Of a DNA stretch of 64,000 bases, positions 52,513 to 62,603 are shown piece after piece (positions within the stretch are counted from its first letter, which is position 1; every line of letters starts with the position of its first letter). The notes beneath the pieces were generated by a model, which worked only from the letters and a program-made list of their open reading frames with translations, ran no database searches and was not told the origin of the DNA. Location of the stretch: contig JAHJIQ010000047.1 in the NCBI GenBank assembly GCA_018823285.1, forward strand, positions 1 to 64,000, written 5' to 3'. A program made the position numbers and the translations under genes. The DNA is from Pseudomonadota bacterium (GTDB lineage Bacteria > Desulfobacterota > Desulfobulbia > Desulfobulbales > JAGXFP01).

Positions 52513-52893
52513 CTACAGGGCAAAAAGATAATAGATGATGCCGCAGGCCGAGACGAGTCCGAGAATCAGAACGGAGTAGGTAAATTCGTCGGTCCTTCTT
52601 CTGTTTCTCTTCTGAACAACAAAAAATCCGATAATACTGATGACCAAGCCGAGAATCATCAGGATGAAGATGTATTTGGCGAGAATGATGTCCCAGTCGG
52701 CACGAATGGCGATGTCGTGTTTAATATCCAGCTCGGTCCGGACTTCCGGGCGGGCCTTGTTGCCAAGAGCCAGATATGAGAACATCAGTATCCAGCTGCT
52801 GACCCCAAGCCACCGTAATACGGAGCCCCAGAAATCGGCTCCGGTTTTCCGGCGTCTGTCCTTTGAAACTCCGGCAATATATCTGGGCGCCAT
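52513..52893 (-). CDS. Small integral membrane protein of unknown function
   Basis: A 126-residue protein. A basic N-terminus (VSKDRRRKTG) precedes three hydrophobic segments (VSSWILMFSYLALG, YIFILMILGLVISIIGFFVV, YSVLILGLVSACGIIYYLFAL), with RNRRRTD between the last two. I do not recognise a family. It is the second gene after the formylglycine-like gene on the same strand, 14 bases away, and convergent with the cytochrome operon. Confidence 0.7.
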   Translation of the reverse strand: MAPRYIAGVSKDRRRKTGADFWGSVLRWLGVSSWILMFSYLALGNKARPEVRTELDIKHDIAIRADWDIILAKYIFILMILGLVISIIGFFVVQKRNRRRTDEFTYSVLILGLVSACGIIYYLFAL

Positions 52894-52907
52894 TTCTTCC
52901 CCTCACA

Positions 52908-53828
52908 TTAGAAATCAACGTTGAAATTATGGGTGTCTGGATCTTTTGTGAGCTTCCGGAAAGATCTGACCACTCTGAATCCTGTGTCGGCGTATTGGCC
53001 CGGCTGTTTGTTTTTGTAACGGGTGGCCGACCTGATATGACCGGCGAAACGGAACCATGAACCGCCCCGCAACACTCTCATTGCCCCTTTTTCAGGACCT
53101 GCAGGATTGCTCTTGGGGCTGTCTTTGTAATAATTTTCATCATGCCAGTCATTACACCATTCCCAGACGTTGCCGTGCATGTCGTGAATGCCGTAACTGT
53201 TGGCAGGGAAACTTCCAACCTTTACCGAACTTTTTCGATATTCGCCGCGGGTATTGAGGCCGAAATCAAACGTTCCGTTATAGTTTGCCTGCTCGGTACT
53301 GATTGAATCGCCGGTGTGGTACATCTTGTCACTGCCGCCTCGGGCGGCAAATTCCCATTCTGCTTCCGTCGGCAACCGGAACCCGCCCTCTTTGTTGGTT
53401 TCATTCAGTTTGTTGATAAAGGTTTGGGCATCGTCCCAGGAGACCATATCCACAGGAAAATCATCACTTTCAGAAAAATGAGACGGGTTATACCCCATTA
53501 CTTTTTTCCATTCTCTCTGGGTGACTTCATGGATCCCGATCCAGAAAGGATCAACGCAGACTTCATGTCGCGGCAATTCGTCGGCATAGTATTTTTCGTA
53601 GTCGGAATCGCCAGCTATTTTTTTCAGCAGTTTTTTTTCTGAAGGGCTTTGCCCCATCTGGAAACAACCGCCCTCAAGCCAGACAAATTTCATGCCGGTG
53701 AGGGGTTCCTGCCAGTTTTTTTTGAATTCTGTTTCAGAAGTGACAGGGGGAGGGGAGGGATTGGAGATTTCCGGTGATGCAAGAATAAGACATGATATCA
53801 GCAGTATGAGAAAACGGGAGTTGTTCAT
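52908..53828 (-). CDS. Secreted formylglycine-generating-enzyme-like (SUMF1) protein
   Basis: A 306-residue protein. Signal-like N-terminus (FLILLISCLILASPEI), then the FGE-sulfatase fold: MKFVWLEGGCFQMG, EVCVDPFWIGIHEVTQREW, VDMVSWDDAQTFINKLNE, FRLPTEAEWEFAARGG, YGIHDMHGNVWEWCNDW, VLRGGSWF and DTGFRVVRS. The Cu-binding Cys pair of aerobic FGE is not evident, so enzymatic oxidation of sulfatases is unlikely; many such domains act in binding or other modification. No sulfatase is nearby. Followed closely by the small membrane protein gene. Confidence 0.9.
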   Translation of the reverse strand: MNNSRFLILLISCLILASPEISNPSPPPVTSETEFKKNWQEPLTGMKFVWLEGGCFQMGQSPSEKKLLKKIAGDSDYEKYYADELPRHEVCVDPFWIGIHEVTQREWKKVMGYNPSHFSESDDFPVDMVSWDDAQTFINKLNETNKEGGFRLPTEAEWEFAARGGSDKMYHTGDSISTEQANYNGTFDFGLNTRGEYRKSSVKVGSFPANSYGIHDMHGNVWEWCNDWHDENYYKDSPKSNPAGPEKGAMRVLRGGSWFRFAGHIRSATRYKNKQPGQYADTGFRVVRSFRKLTKDPDTHNFNVDF

Positions 53829-53980
53829 CCATGTACCTCTGGTTTAACTTGAGAACTCTTCATACCATATAGGTCTATTGGCCGCAAACCGAGTTCGCTG
53901 TCTATGAGGGGCTCAGCGATACCCGTGGGGTAACGATATCATTTATCCGCCACCCCCGGTCTTGTTTCTGATTAAAAAGC
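53829..53980. other. Distal part of the rho upstream region
   Basis: Part of the 455-base spacer between the FGE-like gene and rho. A TACCCGTGGGGTA-type hairpin lies near 53920-53935. It is reminiscent of the 3' hairpin of the interspersed palindromic element but the flanks do not match. No gene was seen. Confidence 0.3.
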
Positions 53981-54009
53981 TTGACAGATATCTTTCTTAC
54001 CAATAAATT
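53981..54009 (+). promoter_or_regulatory. Candidate promoter for rho
   Basis: TTGACA (53981-53986), 17 bases, TAAATT (54004-54009). It would give a leader of about 270 bases, which is in keeping with rho autoregulation by leader termination. A perfect TATAAT at 54054-54059 with no good -35 is an alternative. Confidence 0.4.
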
Positions 54010-54283
54010 TGGATATCCTGTTTTTTTTATTCCATCCTTGACAAATAAACTGATATAATCCGATGCATCGAGGGATTATTCCTTTTTAAGATCTTATTTT
54101 ATCAGGATCAAATTAACTTATTCCTACAGTAAACATTCCATCAGCACAAATTACTGCAGAATTGATCTTCAATGTATTGGTATGTTGAAGAATTCCCTGC
54201 GGAAAAGATATTAGATTTTCAACCTGTAATCTTACACCTCCGAATTCCCCTATCCTCAATATTCACAAGGAGAAGCACACAGC

Positions 54284-55540
54284 ATGAATCTGTCCGAGCT
54301 TAAGCTTTTAAAGATCAACGAGTTGACAAAAATGGCCAAGGAGTACAAGGTCGAAGGCATCAGCGGCCTGCGCAAGCAGGAGCTGATCTTTGCCATAGTC
54401 AAAGCTCAGGCTGCTCTGGAAGACAAGAATGGCACGAACCGTGGAAGTGGTGTCCTTGAGATCCTTCCCGACGGGTTCGGATTTTTGCGCGCTCCTGACT
54501 ATAACTACCTGCCCGGACCCGACGATATCTATGTTTCTCCGTCCCAGATCAGACGTCTCAGTCTCCGTACCGGGGATACTATTGAGGGGCCGGTAAGGTC
54601 TCCCAAGGAAGGTGAGCGTTATTTTGCTCTTCTCAAAGTCGATTCAGTCAATTACGATCCTCCTGATAAAGCCAGGGAGAAAACACTCTTCTCCAACCTG
54701 ACCCCGCTTCATCCCGAAGAGCAGATCATTCTTGAAAGGCGTTCCGATAATTACTCCATGCGGATCATGGACATTGTCTCGCCGATCGGCAAAGGACAGC
54801 GCGGGCTCATTGTTGCCCCCCCCCGCTCTGGCAAGACTGTTCTGATCAAGGACATTGCCAACTCGATCACCAAGAACCACAAAGAGATCAAACTGATTGT
54901 TCTGCTGATTGATGAGCGTCCTGAAGAAGTAACGGATATGGCCCGCAGTGTTGATGCCGAGGTTGTCAGTTCCACCTTCGATGAGCCGCCGCAAAGGCAT
55001 ATTCAGGTGGCTGAGATGGTTTTGAGCAAAGCCAGGCGATTGGTAGAGCACAAGAAAGACGTGGTGATTCTTCTCGATAGTATCACCAGGCTTGCCAGAG
55101 CATATAATACCGTGGTCCCTCCCAGCGGAAAGATATTGTCAGGTGGTGTGGATTCCAATGCCCTGCATCGGCCCAAACGTTTTTTTGGTGCGGCCCGGAA
55201 TATCGAAGAGGGCGGGAGTCTCACGATCATCGCTTCGGCCCTGATAGAAACCGGCAGCAGGATGGATGAAGTTATCTTTGAAGAATTCAAAGGCACCGGC
55301 AACATGGAGATAGTGCTTGAGCGAAAACTGGCCGATAAAAGAGTGTTCCCGGCCATTGATCTGAACCGCTCCGGGACCAGGAAGGAAGAGTTGCTCCTTG
55401 CGCCGGATGTCTTGAACAGGATGTGGATTTTGCGAAAACTTCTTTCCAGCATGAACCCGGTTGATGCGATGGAGTTTCTGAGGGACAAAATGAAGCGGAC
55501 AAAGAGTAATGCGGAGTTTTTTGAGTCAATGAACGGATAA
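54284..55540 (+). CDS. rho: Transcription termination factor Rho
   Basis: A 418-residue hexameric RNA helicase that ends transcription. The N-terminal SAP-like domain ([29 protein letters not shown]) and the cold-shock RNA-binding domain ([30 protein letters not shown]) lead to the ATPase core. Walker A is [15 protein letters not shown], followed by [13 protein letters not shown] and Walker [17 protein letters not shown], and the Q/R-loop lies in [16 protein letters not shown]. It lacks the long inserted N-terminal region found in some phyla. AAGGAG precedes the ATG. Confidence 0.98.
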   Translation: MNLSELKLLKINELTKMAKEYKVEGISGLRKQELIFAIVKAQAALEDKNGTNRGSGVLEILPDGFGFLRAPDYNYLPGPDDIYVSPSQIRRLSLRTGDTIEGPVRSPKEGERYFALLKVDSVNYDPPDKAREKTLFSNLTPLHPEEQIILERRSDNYSMRIMDIVSPIGKGQRGLIVAPPRSGKTVLIKDIANSITKNHKEIKLIVLLIDERPEEVTDMARSVDAEVVSSTFDEPPQRHIQVAEMVLSKARRLVEHKKDVVILLDSITRLARAYNTVVPPSGKILSGGVDSNALHRPKRFFGAARNIEEGGSLTIIASALIETGSRMDEVIFEEFKGTGNMEIVLERKLADKRVFPAIDLNRSGTRKEELLLAPDVLNRMWILRKLLSSMNPVDAMEFLRDKMKRTKSNAEFFESMNG

Positions 55541-55594
55541 TGTGTGATCCTGTCTTGACCGGCAGTCCATGTTTTTTTCTTTTTCACCAATTCA

Positions 55595-55785
55595 TTGAAT
55601 ATGCACAGCGAAACGCATTCCCCGCAGCTCGAGGGAAGCAACTGCAAGGAGACTCGGAATCTCACGCTGTTCGCTATCTGCTGCGGGGGTAGTGAGTGAA
55701 TCTGATGCAAGCAACCTTCCATTCGAAGATTCCCCGTGGCTCGAATTCGCACTCCGCTTGCTTATCTGCCGCGGGGAGCTTCAAT
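55595..55785. repeat. Mosaic interspersed palindromic element, copy E
   Basis: 191 bases from ATTGAATATGCACAGCG to GGGGAGCTTCAAT, inverted ends ATTGAA / TTCAAT. It holds CCCCGCAG ... CTGCGGGG and CCCCGTGGC ... GCCGCGGGG modules. It lies between rho and rpmE; the rest of that 445-base space (to 55985) has no gene. Confidence 0.93.
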
Positions 55786-55985
55786 AATATGTGAGTGCGA
55801 AGAATACGATGCGAGGATGTTTCGTATCAGGCCCCAATCTTTTCTTGCCAAATTAAGAAATTGGGGTATATTCTTCTTCCCTTGATAGAGATGAGCGGTC
55901 AGTGCAACGGCATTGATTTTTTTTCGGGCATCAGAGTCCTTTTAATACCGATTTTCTGCAATCAGAATAGTGGAGGCTGTTAAAA

Positions 55986-56198
55986 ATGAAAGAAGGTATC
56001 CATCCTGAATACCATAAAATAAAGGCGACATGCGCATGTGGGAACGAGATTGAGTTGGGTTCGGTTGATAAAGAGATCGCAACCGAGATCTGCTCAGCTT
56101 GTCATCCGTTTTTTACCGGCAAACAGAAACTTGTTGATACTGCCGGCCGAATCGACAAATTCAACAAGAAGTACGCCAAGCATTTCAAGAAGGACTAG
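55986..56198 (+). CDS. rpmE: 50S ribosomal protein L31 (zinc-binding form)
   Basis: A 70-residue L31. Four Cys in TCACGNEI and ICSACHPF form the C+ zinc-binding type, as in E. coli Rpm[25 protein letters not shown] is typical. GGAGG precedes the ATG. It follows rho (with an interspersed element between) and precedes prfA, the usual rho-rpmE-prfA-prmC order. Confidence 0.98.
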   Translation: MKEGIHPEYHKIKATCACGNEIELGSVDKEIATEICSACHPFFTGKQKLVDTAGRIDKFNKKYAKHFKKD

Positions 56199-56368
56199 CC
56201 GCGACTTTTTGTCTTTTGTTTGACGATTTTTCTTTCAAGGGCTCATCTGAGGAGTTTTATCCACAGTTGGGCCCTTGGGTTTTTCAGGGCATAAGCAAGG
56301 CGGGTTTTTTTGCCGGACAGCGTATTCAATTCATCTCTGTCTGATGCCAGACAGATTACAGGACATGC

Positions 56369-57439
56369 ATGATGTTCGCACAGTTTGAAAATATAGGGGA
56401 AAAACTCAAAGAACTTGAGAGCAAACTCTCTCAACCGGCGAAGATTGCAAATCAGGAAGAGTTTGCGAAACTTGCCAAAGAGCACGCCCATGTGTTGCGA
56501 CTGAACGAGCTGTATGATGCGTACAAGACCGCTGAGAGACAACTTCGGGACAACCGGGAACTCCTGAGAAGCGAGCAAGACGAAGAGATGCAGGAATTAG
56601 TCAGGGCGGAAGTTGATCTTCTTACGGAAAGAGTGGAAGAACTTGAGCAGGAACTGAAAATCACCCTTTTGCCGCAGGACCCCAATGACAAGAAAAATAT
56701 TCTTCTTGAAATCAGGGCCGGGACAGGTGGTGACGAAGCGGCCCTTTTTGTCAATGATCTCTATAAAATGTATACGCGCTATGCGGAAGCGAATGGATGG
56801 AAAGTTGAGGTCATGAGCAGTAATCCGATCGGGATCGGCGGTTTCAAGGAGATTATTGCCCTGATCAGCGGGGACAAGGTTTATAGCAAACTGAAGTATG
56901 AGTCCGGAGCTCACCGGGTGCAGCGGGTGCCCGAGACTGAAACCCAGGGGCGGATCCATACTTCCGCAGTGACGGTGGCGGTGATTCCTGAAGTTGAGGA
57001 GGTTGAACTGAACATTGCCCCTCATGAACTGCGTTTCGATGTTTTCCGTTCATCCGGACCTGGTGGGCAGAGTGTCAACACAACGGATTCCGCCATCAGG
57101 GTCACCCATTTGCCGACCGGTCTCGTGGTGACCTGCCAAGACGAAAAGTCCCAGCATAAAAACAAGGCCAAGGCTTTGAAAGTCCTTCGGGCGAGGCTTC
57201 TGGATGCGATGGAGCAGGAACGGCATGACAAAATTTCTGCTGATCGGAAAAGTCAGGTTGGAACGGGTGATCGCAGCGAGAGGATCAGGACCTATAATTT
57301 CCCCCAGGGTCGGGTGACCGATCACCGGATCAATCTTACCCTGTACAAACTTGAAGATGTAATACTGGGCAAACTTGAAGACATCATCGTTCCCCTGATT
57401 ACCCACTATCAGGCTGAAGCCCTGAAAACATTGCAGTAA
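56369..57439 (+). CDS. prfA: Peptide chain release factor 1
   Basis: A 356-residue class I release factor that reads UAA and UAG. It contains the PxT-type tripeptide as [18 protein letters not shown] and the catalytic GGQ loop [23 protein letters not shown]. The N-terminal coiled coil and the C-terminal domain are complete. Two ATGs lie side by side at 56369 and 56372. It uses the RF1 form (not RF2), so it does not compete for UGA, which is relevant to the candidate selenocysteine codon. prmC follows. Confidence 0.97.
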   Translation: MMFAQFENIGEKLKELESKLSQPAKIANQEEFAKLAKEHAHVLRLNELYDAYKTAERQLRDNRELLRSEQDEEMQELVRAEVDLLTERVEELEQELKITLLPQDPNDKKNILLEIRAGTGGDEAALFVNDLYKMYTRYAEANGWKVEVMSSNPIGIGGFKEIIALISGDKVYSKLKYESGAHRVQRVPETETQGRIHTSAVTVAVIPEVEEVELNIAPHELRFDVFRSSGPGGQSVNTTDSAIRVTHLPTGLVVTCQDEKSQHKNKAKALKVLRARLLDAMEQERHDKISADRKSQVGTGDRSERIRTYNFPQGRVTDHRINLTLYKLEDVILGKLEDIIVPLITHYQAEALKTLQ

Positions 57440-57566
57440 AAGGCCTTTTCCAGGGCTTTTGCATGGAATATGCAACACGCTGCCCTTCGGATGATCCATT
57501 GTGTTCCGGGTTTCCCGGTTTGTTTTCAGATTACGTCTGCAGTGCCCGCCATTTTTTGATAATCAT

Positions 57567-58418
57567 ATGCTTCCCAGAGAACTCTACAGAAAATCCGTTG
57601 TCCGGCTTGAGGAAAACGGCGTCCCCGATGCAGATCTAGAAGCGGCGCTCCTTCTTGAATATCTGTTTGGCATCAAGCGGGTTGATCTCATTCTTTCGGA
57701 GCGGCGGTTTGCGGACCACGAGCTGGAAAAATTTGAGGAATCGTTACGAAGAAGGATTGCCAGGGAACCGTTGTCATATATTGTCCGGGAAAAAGAATTC
57801 TGGTCCCTGCCTTTCCGAGTGACCCCTTCGGTTCTGATTCCCAGACCGGAAACAGAACTGCTTGTTGAAGAGGTTCTTGCTCTGGTAGAAAATCACAACA
57901 CCTATCAGGGCAGGATGCTCGATCTGGGGACCGGCAGCGGGGTCATCCCGGTTGTCCTTGCCCTTGAGCTGCCTTTGGCAAAAGTGTTTGCCAGCGACCT
58001 CTCTTTCAATGCGCTTGAAGTGGCCTGGGAGAATATGGTCAGGCATAATGTTGCCGACCGGGTTTTTCTGATGAATGGAAACTGGCTTTCTCATCTGCGC
58101 AGCGACTGTCCGTTTGCAATCATAATCTCCAATCCGCCATATGTGGCAGTTGATTCGCGGGCACAGCTGCAGCCTGAGCTGGACTTCGAGCCGGAGATGG
58201 CCCTGTATGGTGGCAGGGATGGTCTGGACGCATACCGGACAATGATCCCCGAAAGCAGGAGATGTTTGCAAAAAGGAGGCATGCTTGTTATGGAGATCGG
58301 ATATGATCAGGAGGAGATGGTGCGAGATATCTTTTCCGAATCTCCCGGCATGGAACTGGTAAAGATCAGGAAGGATTACAGCGGTCAATCGAGGATCGCG
58401 GTCGGTAGAGCAATCTGA
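57567..58418 (+). CDS. prmC: Release factor glutamine methyltransferase PrmC
   Basis: A 283-residue methyltransferase that methylates the Gln of the GGQ motif of release factors. The ATG at 57567 (MLPRELYRK) is preferred over an upstream one because it starts the family N-terminus (LYRKSVVRLEENGVPDADLEAALLLEYL). AdoMet-binding motif DLGTGSGVIPVVLALEL; catalytic motif IISNPPYV; PRPETE motif LIPRPETELLVE. It directly follows prfA, its substrate, with 127 bases between. Confidence 0.95.
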   Translation: MLPRELYRKSVVRLEENGVPDADLEAALLLEYLFGIKRVDLILSERRFADHELEKFEESLRRRIAREPLSYIVREKEFWSLPFRVTPSVLIPRPETELLVEEVLALVENHNTYQGRMLDLGTGSGVIPVVLALELPLAKVFASDLSFNALEVAWENMVRHNVADRVFLMNGNWLSHLRSDCPFAIIISNPPYVAVDSRAQLQPELDFEPEMALYGGRDGLDAYRTMIPESRRCLQKGGMLVMEIGYDQEEMVRDIFSESPGMELVKIRKDYSGQSRIAVGRAI

Positions 58419-58448
58419 GAAATATTCCGACTGTCAACTCCGGGTGGA

Positions 58449-58523
58449 TATGCAAAGTGCAGCGTATTGCCTGTCGCTCGCGAAGTCTGCCGCTGTTTGC
58501 TCTCTGCTGTGAGGAGCTTCAAT
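58449..58523. repeat. Mosaic interspersed palindromic element, copy F (degenerate)
   Basis: A worn copy between prmC and murA. It keeps ATATGCAAAGTGCAGCG, CGAAGTCT, GCTCTCTGCTGTGAGGAGCTTCAAT but the CCCCG arms have been lost. Confidence 0.65.
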
Positions 58524-58552
58524 TCTTAAATTTATAGTGAAGGAAAATCCTG

Positions 58553-59815
58553 ATGGACAAGATTGTTATTGAAGGCGGCCCTGCGCTACATGGGGTGATT
58601 GAGATAAGCGGAGCAAAGAACGCGGCCCTGCCGCTGATGGCTGCAACCCTGCTGGCTCCCGGAGAACATGTCCTGCATAATGTTCCGGACCTGCGGGACA
58701 CCAGGACCATGCTCTCCCTCCTGGAATCCTTTGGCGCCGTTTGGCATAGACGGGCAGAAGATAATGCCCTGCTGATCAGTACTGATACCATCACCAATAT
58801 CGAGGCATCCTATGAGCTGGTGAAAACCATGCGGGCTTCGGTGCTGGTTCTCGGCCCGCTGCTGGCAAGACAGGGCCAGGCCAGGGTCTCTCTCCCGGGG
58901 GGGTGTGCCATAGGTGCGCGGCCGATAGATTTTCACATGCAGGGGCTTGCCCGGCTGGGAGTGGATCTGAGCCTCGAGCACGGTTATGTCGAGGGAAAGG
59001 TTGCCGGACGTCTTCAGGGGAGTACTATCCTCTTTGATATCCCTTCGGTGACGGGGACCGAGAACCTCCTCATGGCGGCAACTCTCGCCGAAGGGGTTAC
59101 GATTATAAAAAATGCCGCCCGGGAGCCGGAGATAGGCAACCTGATCGACATGCTGGTCGGTATGGGGGCTTCGATCCAGGGCAGGGATTCTGATCGACTG
59201 GTGATTGAAGGGGTAAAAGAGCTGCGCCCCGCAGAAATCGCCATCATTCCCGATCGGATTGAAACCGGAACCTATCTGATCGCCGCCGGCGCTGCCGGAG
59301 GGGAACTGGAGCTCAGAAACTGTCGTCCTGCCCATCTGCCGGCCCTGCTTGAGAAATTAAGAGTCGTCGGTCTTGATATTGAGGAACAATCAGAAAGTAT
59401 CAAGGTCGGCCGATCAGGAACATTGAAGAGCGTTGATATTAAAACCCAACCTTACCCCGGATTCCCGACCGACCTCCAGGCCCAGATGATGGCATTGATG
59501 AGTGTCAGTGAGGGGTTAAGCGTTATTGCTGAGACAATTTTCGAAAATCGTTTCATGCACGTCGCCGAGTTGCGACGAATGGGCGCCGATATCATGGTCG
59601 ATGGCCACAGTGCCATAGTCAAAGGCGGCCGCAAACTTTTCGGTGCACCGGTTATGGCCACCGATCTCAGGGCCAGCGCTTCACTGGTGATTGCCGCTCT
59701 GGCCGCCGAGGGTGAGACCCACCTGTCCAGAGTGTATCACCTTGACCGTGGATATGATGATCTGGTTGGAAAACTCCTGGCCGTCGGCGCGCGAATCAAA
59801 AGGGTCCGGGAGTAG
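58553..59815 (+). CDS. murA: UDP-N-acetylglucosamine 1-carboxyvinyltransferase MurA
   Basis: A 420-residue enzyme that transfers enolpyruvate to UDP-GlcNAc, the first step of peptidoglycan synthesis. N-terminal [27 protein letters not shown], the catalytic Cys in [15 protein letters not shown] (Cys, hence fosfomycin-sensitive type), the binding residues in [31 protein letters not shown], and [17 protein letters not shown]. Length matches the family. It shares its strand with prmC, with an interspersed element between. Confidence 0.98.
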   Translation: MDKIVIEGGPALHGVIEISGAKNAALPLMAATLLAPGEHVLHNVPDLRDTRTMLSLLESFGAVWHRRAEDNALLISTDTITNIEASYELVKTMRASVLVLGPLLARQGQARVSLPGGCAIGARPIDFHMQGLARLGVDLSLEHGYVEGKVAGRLQGSTILFDIPSVTGTENLLMAATLAEGVTIIKNAAREPEIGNLIDMLVGMGASIQGRDSDRLVIEGVKELRPAEIAIIPDRIETGTYLIAAGAAGGELELRNCRPAHLPALLEKLRVVGLDIEEQSESIKVGRSGTLKSVDIKTQPYPGFPTDLQAQMMALMSVSEGLSVIAETIFENRFMHVAELRRMGADIMVDGHSAIVKGGRKLFGAPVMATDLRASASLVIAALAAEGETHLSRVYHLDRGYDDLVGKLLAVGARIKRVRE

Positions 59816-59818
59816 GAG

Positions 59819-61648
59819 TCAGGGTCCGGAAACGGGCAGGGTGATCGTGATGCAGGTTCCGGAACCGACCTCGCTTTGAATTTCCAGATTCCCTCCGAGT
59901 TCTTCAATGTTTTTCAACGCCAGTGACAGCCCGAGCCCAGTTCCATCCTTTCTCGTTGTAAAGTATGGGTCGGTCACATGGGCCATATCTTTCTCGGCAA
60001 TGCCGCATCCGGTGTCTTGAACCTGTATTTTGTATTCGTCGGCACCACTTCCCCTGGCGAGTGAGACCGTAAGGGTGCCCCCGTCGGGCATTGCCTGGAG
60101 GCTGTTCAATACCAGGTTCAGGAGAATCTGCTTCAGGCGATCGGGGTCGGATGTGACAACCGGATGCGCAAGGGTGTTGCTGATGATAATTTCCACTCCT
60201 GACTCTCCGGCATCCGCATCCACCAGCTGCAGGGAATCTCTGACAAGATTTCCGATGTTTACTTCACAGAGATCGAGTTCGGCCGGCCTGGCGTAGTTCA
60301 GCAGGGCGGAGATTGATCTGTTGAGCCGTTCACTTTCACTGATCATTAACTGTGCGGTATGGTATTCCTCACTGTTTTCGGGGAATCGGGAACCGATCAG
60401 GGTTGCAAAACCTTTGATCGAACTTAAGGGATTTCGTACTTCGTGAGCCACGCCGGCAGCCATCTTGCCAAGGGCGATGAATCTTTCGTTGCGACTGATC
60501 TCGCTTTCGAGTTTTTTCAGCCGGGTGATGTCGTGCACCAGAAGAACCCTGCCGGTGAAGAGCCCGCTGTTATTGATGATCGGCACCGAGCTGACCAGCA
60601 GATTGAATTTCTGACCGTTCTGCCCGATATACAGGATGTCACGGTCAAGGACCTCTGCCTGTTCAGCCAGCCTGAAAAAAGGAACGATCTGTTCCGGAAG
60701 CGATTGAGTCGCGGTGCGTCCTATCAGTTCGCCGGGCTTCATTCCGGTGATCAGGGTCATGGTTTCGTTGAAGCTGATGACCCTGTTTTCACTGTCGGTG
60801 GCCACGATGCCGTCCGGAAGTTTGGAAACAAGCAGGGCCATGAAGGCCTGCATGTGCTCGAGGGTCTTCTGGGAAACTCTGTACCCCTGGGCGGTGAGAA
60901 GGGAAAGCCACCCGCCAAGACCCACCAGAAGCAGGACCATGGAAATAAACACGATGTTGACCCGGTGCCGGCTGATCAGCTTGTCCAGTTCTTCCATATC
61001 GAGGGCGATCTTGATGAGCAGGTTCTGCTCATCGATAAACTCCGGTCCGTTTTCCGTCGGTTGTCTGCACCACTCATTGATGGCTGTTGGATCCTGATTC
61101 CTGCGGGGCTGAGGCCTCCACAATTCGGGGTCTTTATTGCCGAATGAATTTCGGCGCATCATCCGGCCATGTCGAGGCCTGAAAGGGTTGAAATTGTGGA
61201 AGACTTCCAGGGCGCGTTTTCCGGACGGTTTTGCATCGACAACCCGAAAATTTCCTCCCGGGGTAGTTCTGCCGAACAGTTCAATGTCTTCATTGGCAAT
61301 CTTGCCGACGAGATCGGGATTGCTATGGGCCAGGATTTTCCCGTCACCGTTAATGACTGAGATGCTGACTATTTCATCATCGTTTGCTGTCTGCTCTATC
61401 AGCTGCTGAATATGCGCCGATACGGGCGTGCCGCTCATTGTCGAGGCTCTTGCTCCGGCCCCGACAAAGCGGATCAGGTCCATGCCTTTCTGAAACTTTG
61501 CCTGGGTGAGCAGGGTTTTGCCCCGGTGCAGATTGGTGGCGGCAAAAATACTGATGATCAACAGGAGCAGTCCTACCGCCGTAGCCAGCAGCCACGGAGA
61601 GATAAAGGCGAGTCTGGTGGTATTGAGGAGTTTTCCGATTTTTTTCAT
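59819..61648 (-). CDS. Membrane PAS sensor histidine kinase (ZraS/NtrB-like)
   Basis: A 609-residue kinase. TM1 (ISPWLLATAVGLLLLIISIFAATN) and TM2 (VNIVFISMVLLLVGLGGWLSLL, near 230-250) flank a periplasmic sensor domain of about 190 residues (VSISVINGDGKILAHSNPDLVGKI, Cache/PAS-like). A cytoplasmic PAS domain (LPDGIVATDSENRVISFNETMTLITGMKPGEL) follows, then HisKA with the phospho-His in MAAGVAHEVRNPLSSIKGF, and HATPase (LLNLVLNSLQAMPDGG, DTGCGIAEKD, GTGLGLSLALKN). The type usually pairs with an NtrC-family regulator; the one at 41-42.4 kb is a candidate partner but is 17 kb away. Confidence 0.94.
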   Translation of the reverse strand: MKKIGKLLNTTRLAFISPWLLATAVGLLLLIISIFAATNLHRGKTLLTQAKFQKGMDLIRFVGAGARASTMSGTPVSAHIQQLIEQTANDDEIVSISVINGDGKILAHSNPDLVGKIANEDIELFGRTTPGGNFRVVDAKPSGKRALEVFHNFNPFRPRHGRMMRRNSFGNKDPELWRPQPRRNQDPTAINEWCRQPTENGPEFIDEQNLLIKIALDMEELDKLISRHRVNIVFISMVLLLVGLGGWLSLLTAQGYRVSQKTLEHMQAFMALLVSKLPDGIVATDSENRVISFNETMTLITGMKPGELIGRTATQSLPEQIVPFFRLAEQAEVLDRDILYIGQNGQKFNLLVSSVPIINNSGLFTGRVLLVHDITRLKKLESEISRNERFIALGKMAAGVAHEVRNPLSSIKGFATLIGSRFPENSEEYHTAQLMISESERLNRSISALLNYARPAELDLCEVNIGNLVRDSLQLVDADAGESGVEIIISNTLAHPVVTSDPDRLKQILLNLVLNSLQAMPDGGTLTVSLARGSGADEYKIQVQDTGCGIAEKDMAHVTDPYFTTRKDGTGLGLSLALKNIEELGGNLEIQSEVGSGTCITITLPVSGP

Positions 61649-61998
61649 GATTTCAAACTACAGTTTGCCCGACAAATCTTCAAATGAATTTCCGGGTATA
61701 AAGTTTTGAAACGGTTCCATAGTTTAGAAGTAGTGAAAGCAATTATTATGCCTGATCATTGAGGGTCCAGGTATCAGCGGGAAGGGGAGAAAATTTGGAA
61801 CCTGAAATGACACCTGTATAAAAACTCTGGATACATTTTATCCAGGTCGGACTGAAGTGGGAAAAAAGTATCCAGTCGGCAGGGAGTCGAGAGAGGGGCG
61901 GCGGGGAAACGTTTCCAGAGAACAACCACGGTTTCGTGACCATGCACCGGGTGATGCCGAAACCGGTCAGGCAAGCATAAACATAGGAGAAAAATGGT
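61649..61998. other. Spacer with strong hairpins between the small hypothetical and the PAS kinase
   Basis: 350 bases with no gene. CTGGAT-N7-ATCCAG at 61827-61845. A long stem at 61929-61965: CGGTTTCG / CGAAACCG outside and CAT-g-CAC / GTG-ATG inside around CGG. On the minus strand the second lies after the hypothetical gene and may act as its terminator, although the T-run is weak. Confidence 0.5.
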
Positions 61999-62361
61999 TT
62001 AATGAATAAGTTTGCTGTTGGGCCAGCCTTTTTCCCGGGAGAGATTATTGCTGATTTCGCGGAGCATATAGTCTCTGACTGCCTCAATCTTGTCATAAGA
62101 GACATCGAGGAGCAGGGCGATATCATCGATTCCGTATCCTTCACCGAAATGTCGTTCTGCGATGAGGATTTTCAGGAAATCATCGACAATCTCGCTATGC
62201 AGATCGGTGTCGATCTCCCGGACAGACTTGCATGCCTGGGCGTATGTTTTGCCCTTGTCGACTTCTGTCCGCAACCGTCTGATGGTCTGCTCGTAGAATA
62301 GTTCTTCTTCGGGCGCTGGAATATAGTTGTCCAGATCATCCTTTTTATTTTGTGATGCCAT
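61999..62361 (-). CDS. Small hypothetical protein with HTH-like C-terminus
   Basis: A 120-residue soluble protein from the ATG at 62361 (MASQNKKDD), chosen because CGGGGGC lies 4-10 bases upstream. Residues about 20-70 are helical (TIRRLRTEVDKGKTYAQACKSV, LHSEIVDDFLKILIAERHF). The C-terminal segment GYGIDDIALLLDVSYDKIEAVRDYMLREI resembles a helix-turn-helix. I do not recognise the family. It lies convergent in part with the MFS gene region and is probably alone. Confidence 0.7.
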   Translation of the reverse strand: MASQNKKDDLDNYIPAPEEELFYEQTIRRLRTEVDKGKTYAQACKSVREIDTDLHSEIVDDFLKILIAERHFGEGYGIDDIALLLDVSYDKIEAVRDYMLREISNNLSREKGWPNSKLIH

Positions 62362-62527
62362 TTTGCCCCCGGTGAGATAATGATAGCGATTACTTAAATT
62401 CACCTGTGCCCATAATTATCAGATGAAAAAAACTTTGCCAATAAATAATTTGTCCCCAAGCCAAAAATAAGAGGTGAAGCTGTGCGGCAGGGCGTGTTTA
62501 ATCACTTCAGGGGTTCCATCAATGCGG

Positions 62528-62573
62528 TTCGAAGTTTCACGCTGTTCGTTATCTCTGCTAAGGGGCAGTTCAT
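62528..62573. repeat. Mosaic interspersed palindromic element, copy G (degenerate fragment)
   Basis: Retains GTTCGAAGTTTCACGCTG and TCGTTATCTCTGCTAAGGGGCAGTTCA, matching the inner part of the family. The outer modules are missing. Confidence 0.6.
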
Positions 62574-62603
62574 TTTTGGATATTTTTTTGGGTGAGAAAA
62601 AGC

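Noticed and set aside
53905..53940. Fourth copy of the ARTD/PEG palindromic element before rho
   Set aside because: Only a hairpin of the TACCC..GGGTA kind matches; flanking blocks are absent.
61746..62144. 132-residue frame on the minus strand
   Set aside because: Overlaps the small hypothetical in another frame and the hairpin-rich spacer; composition looks random.
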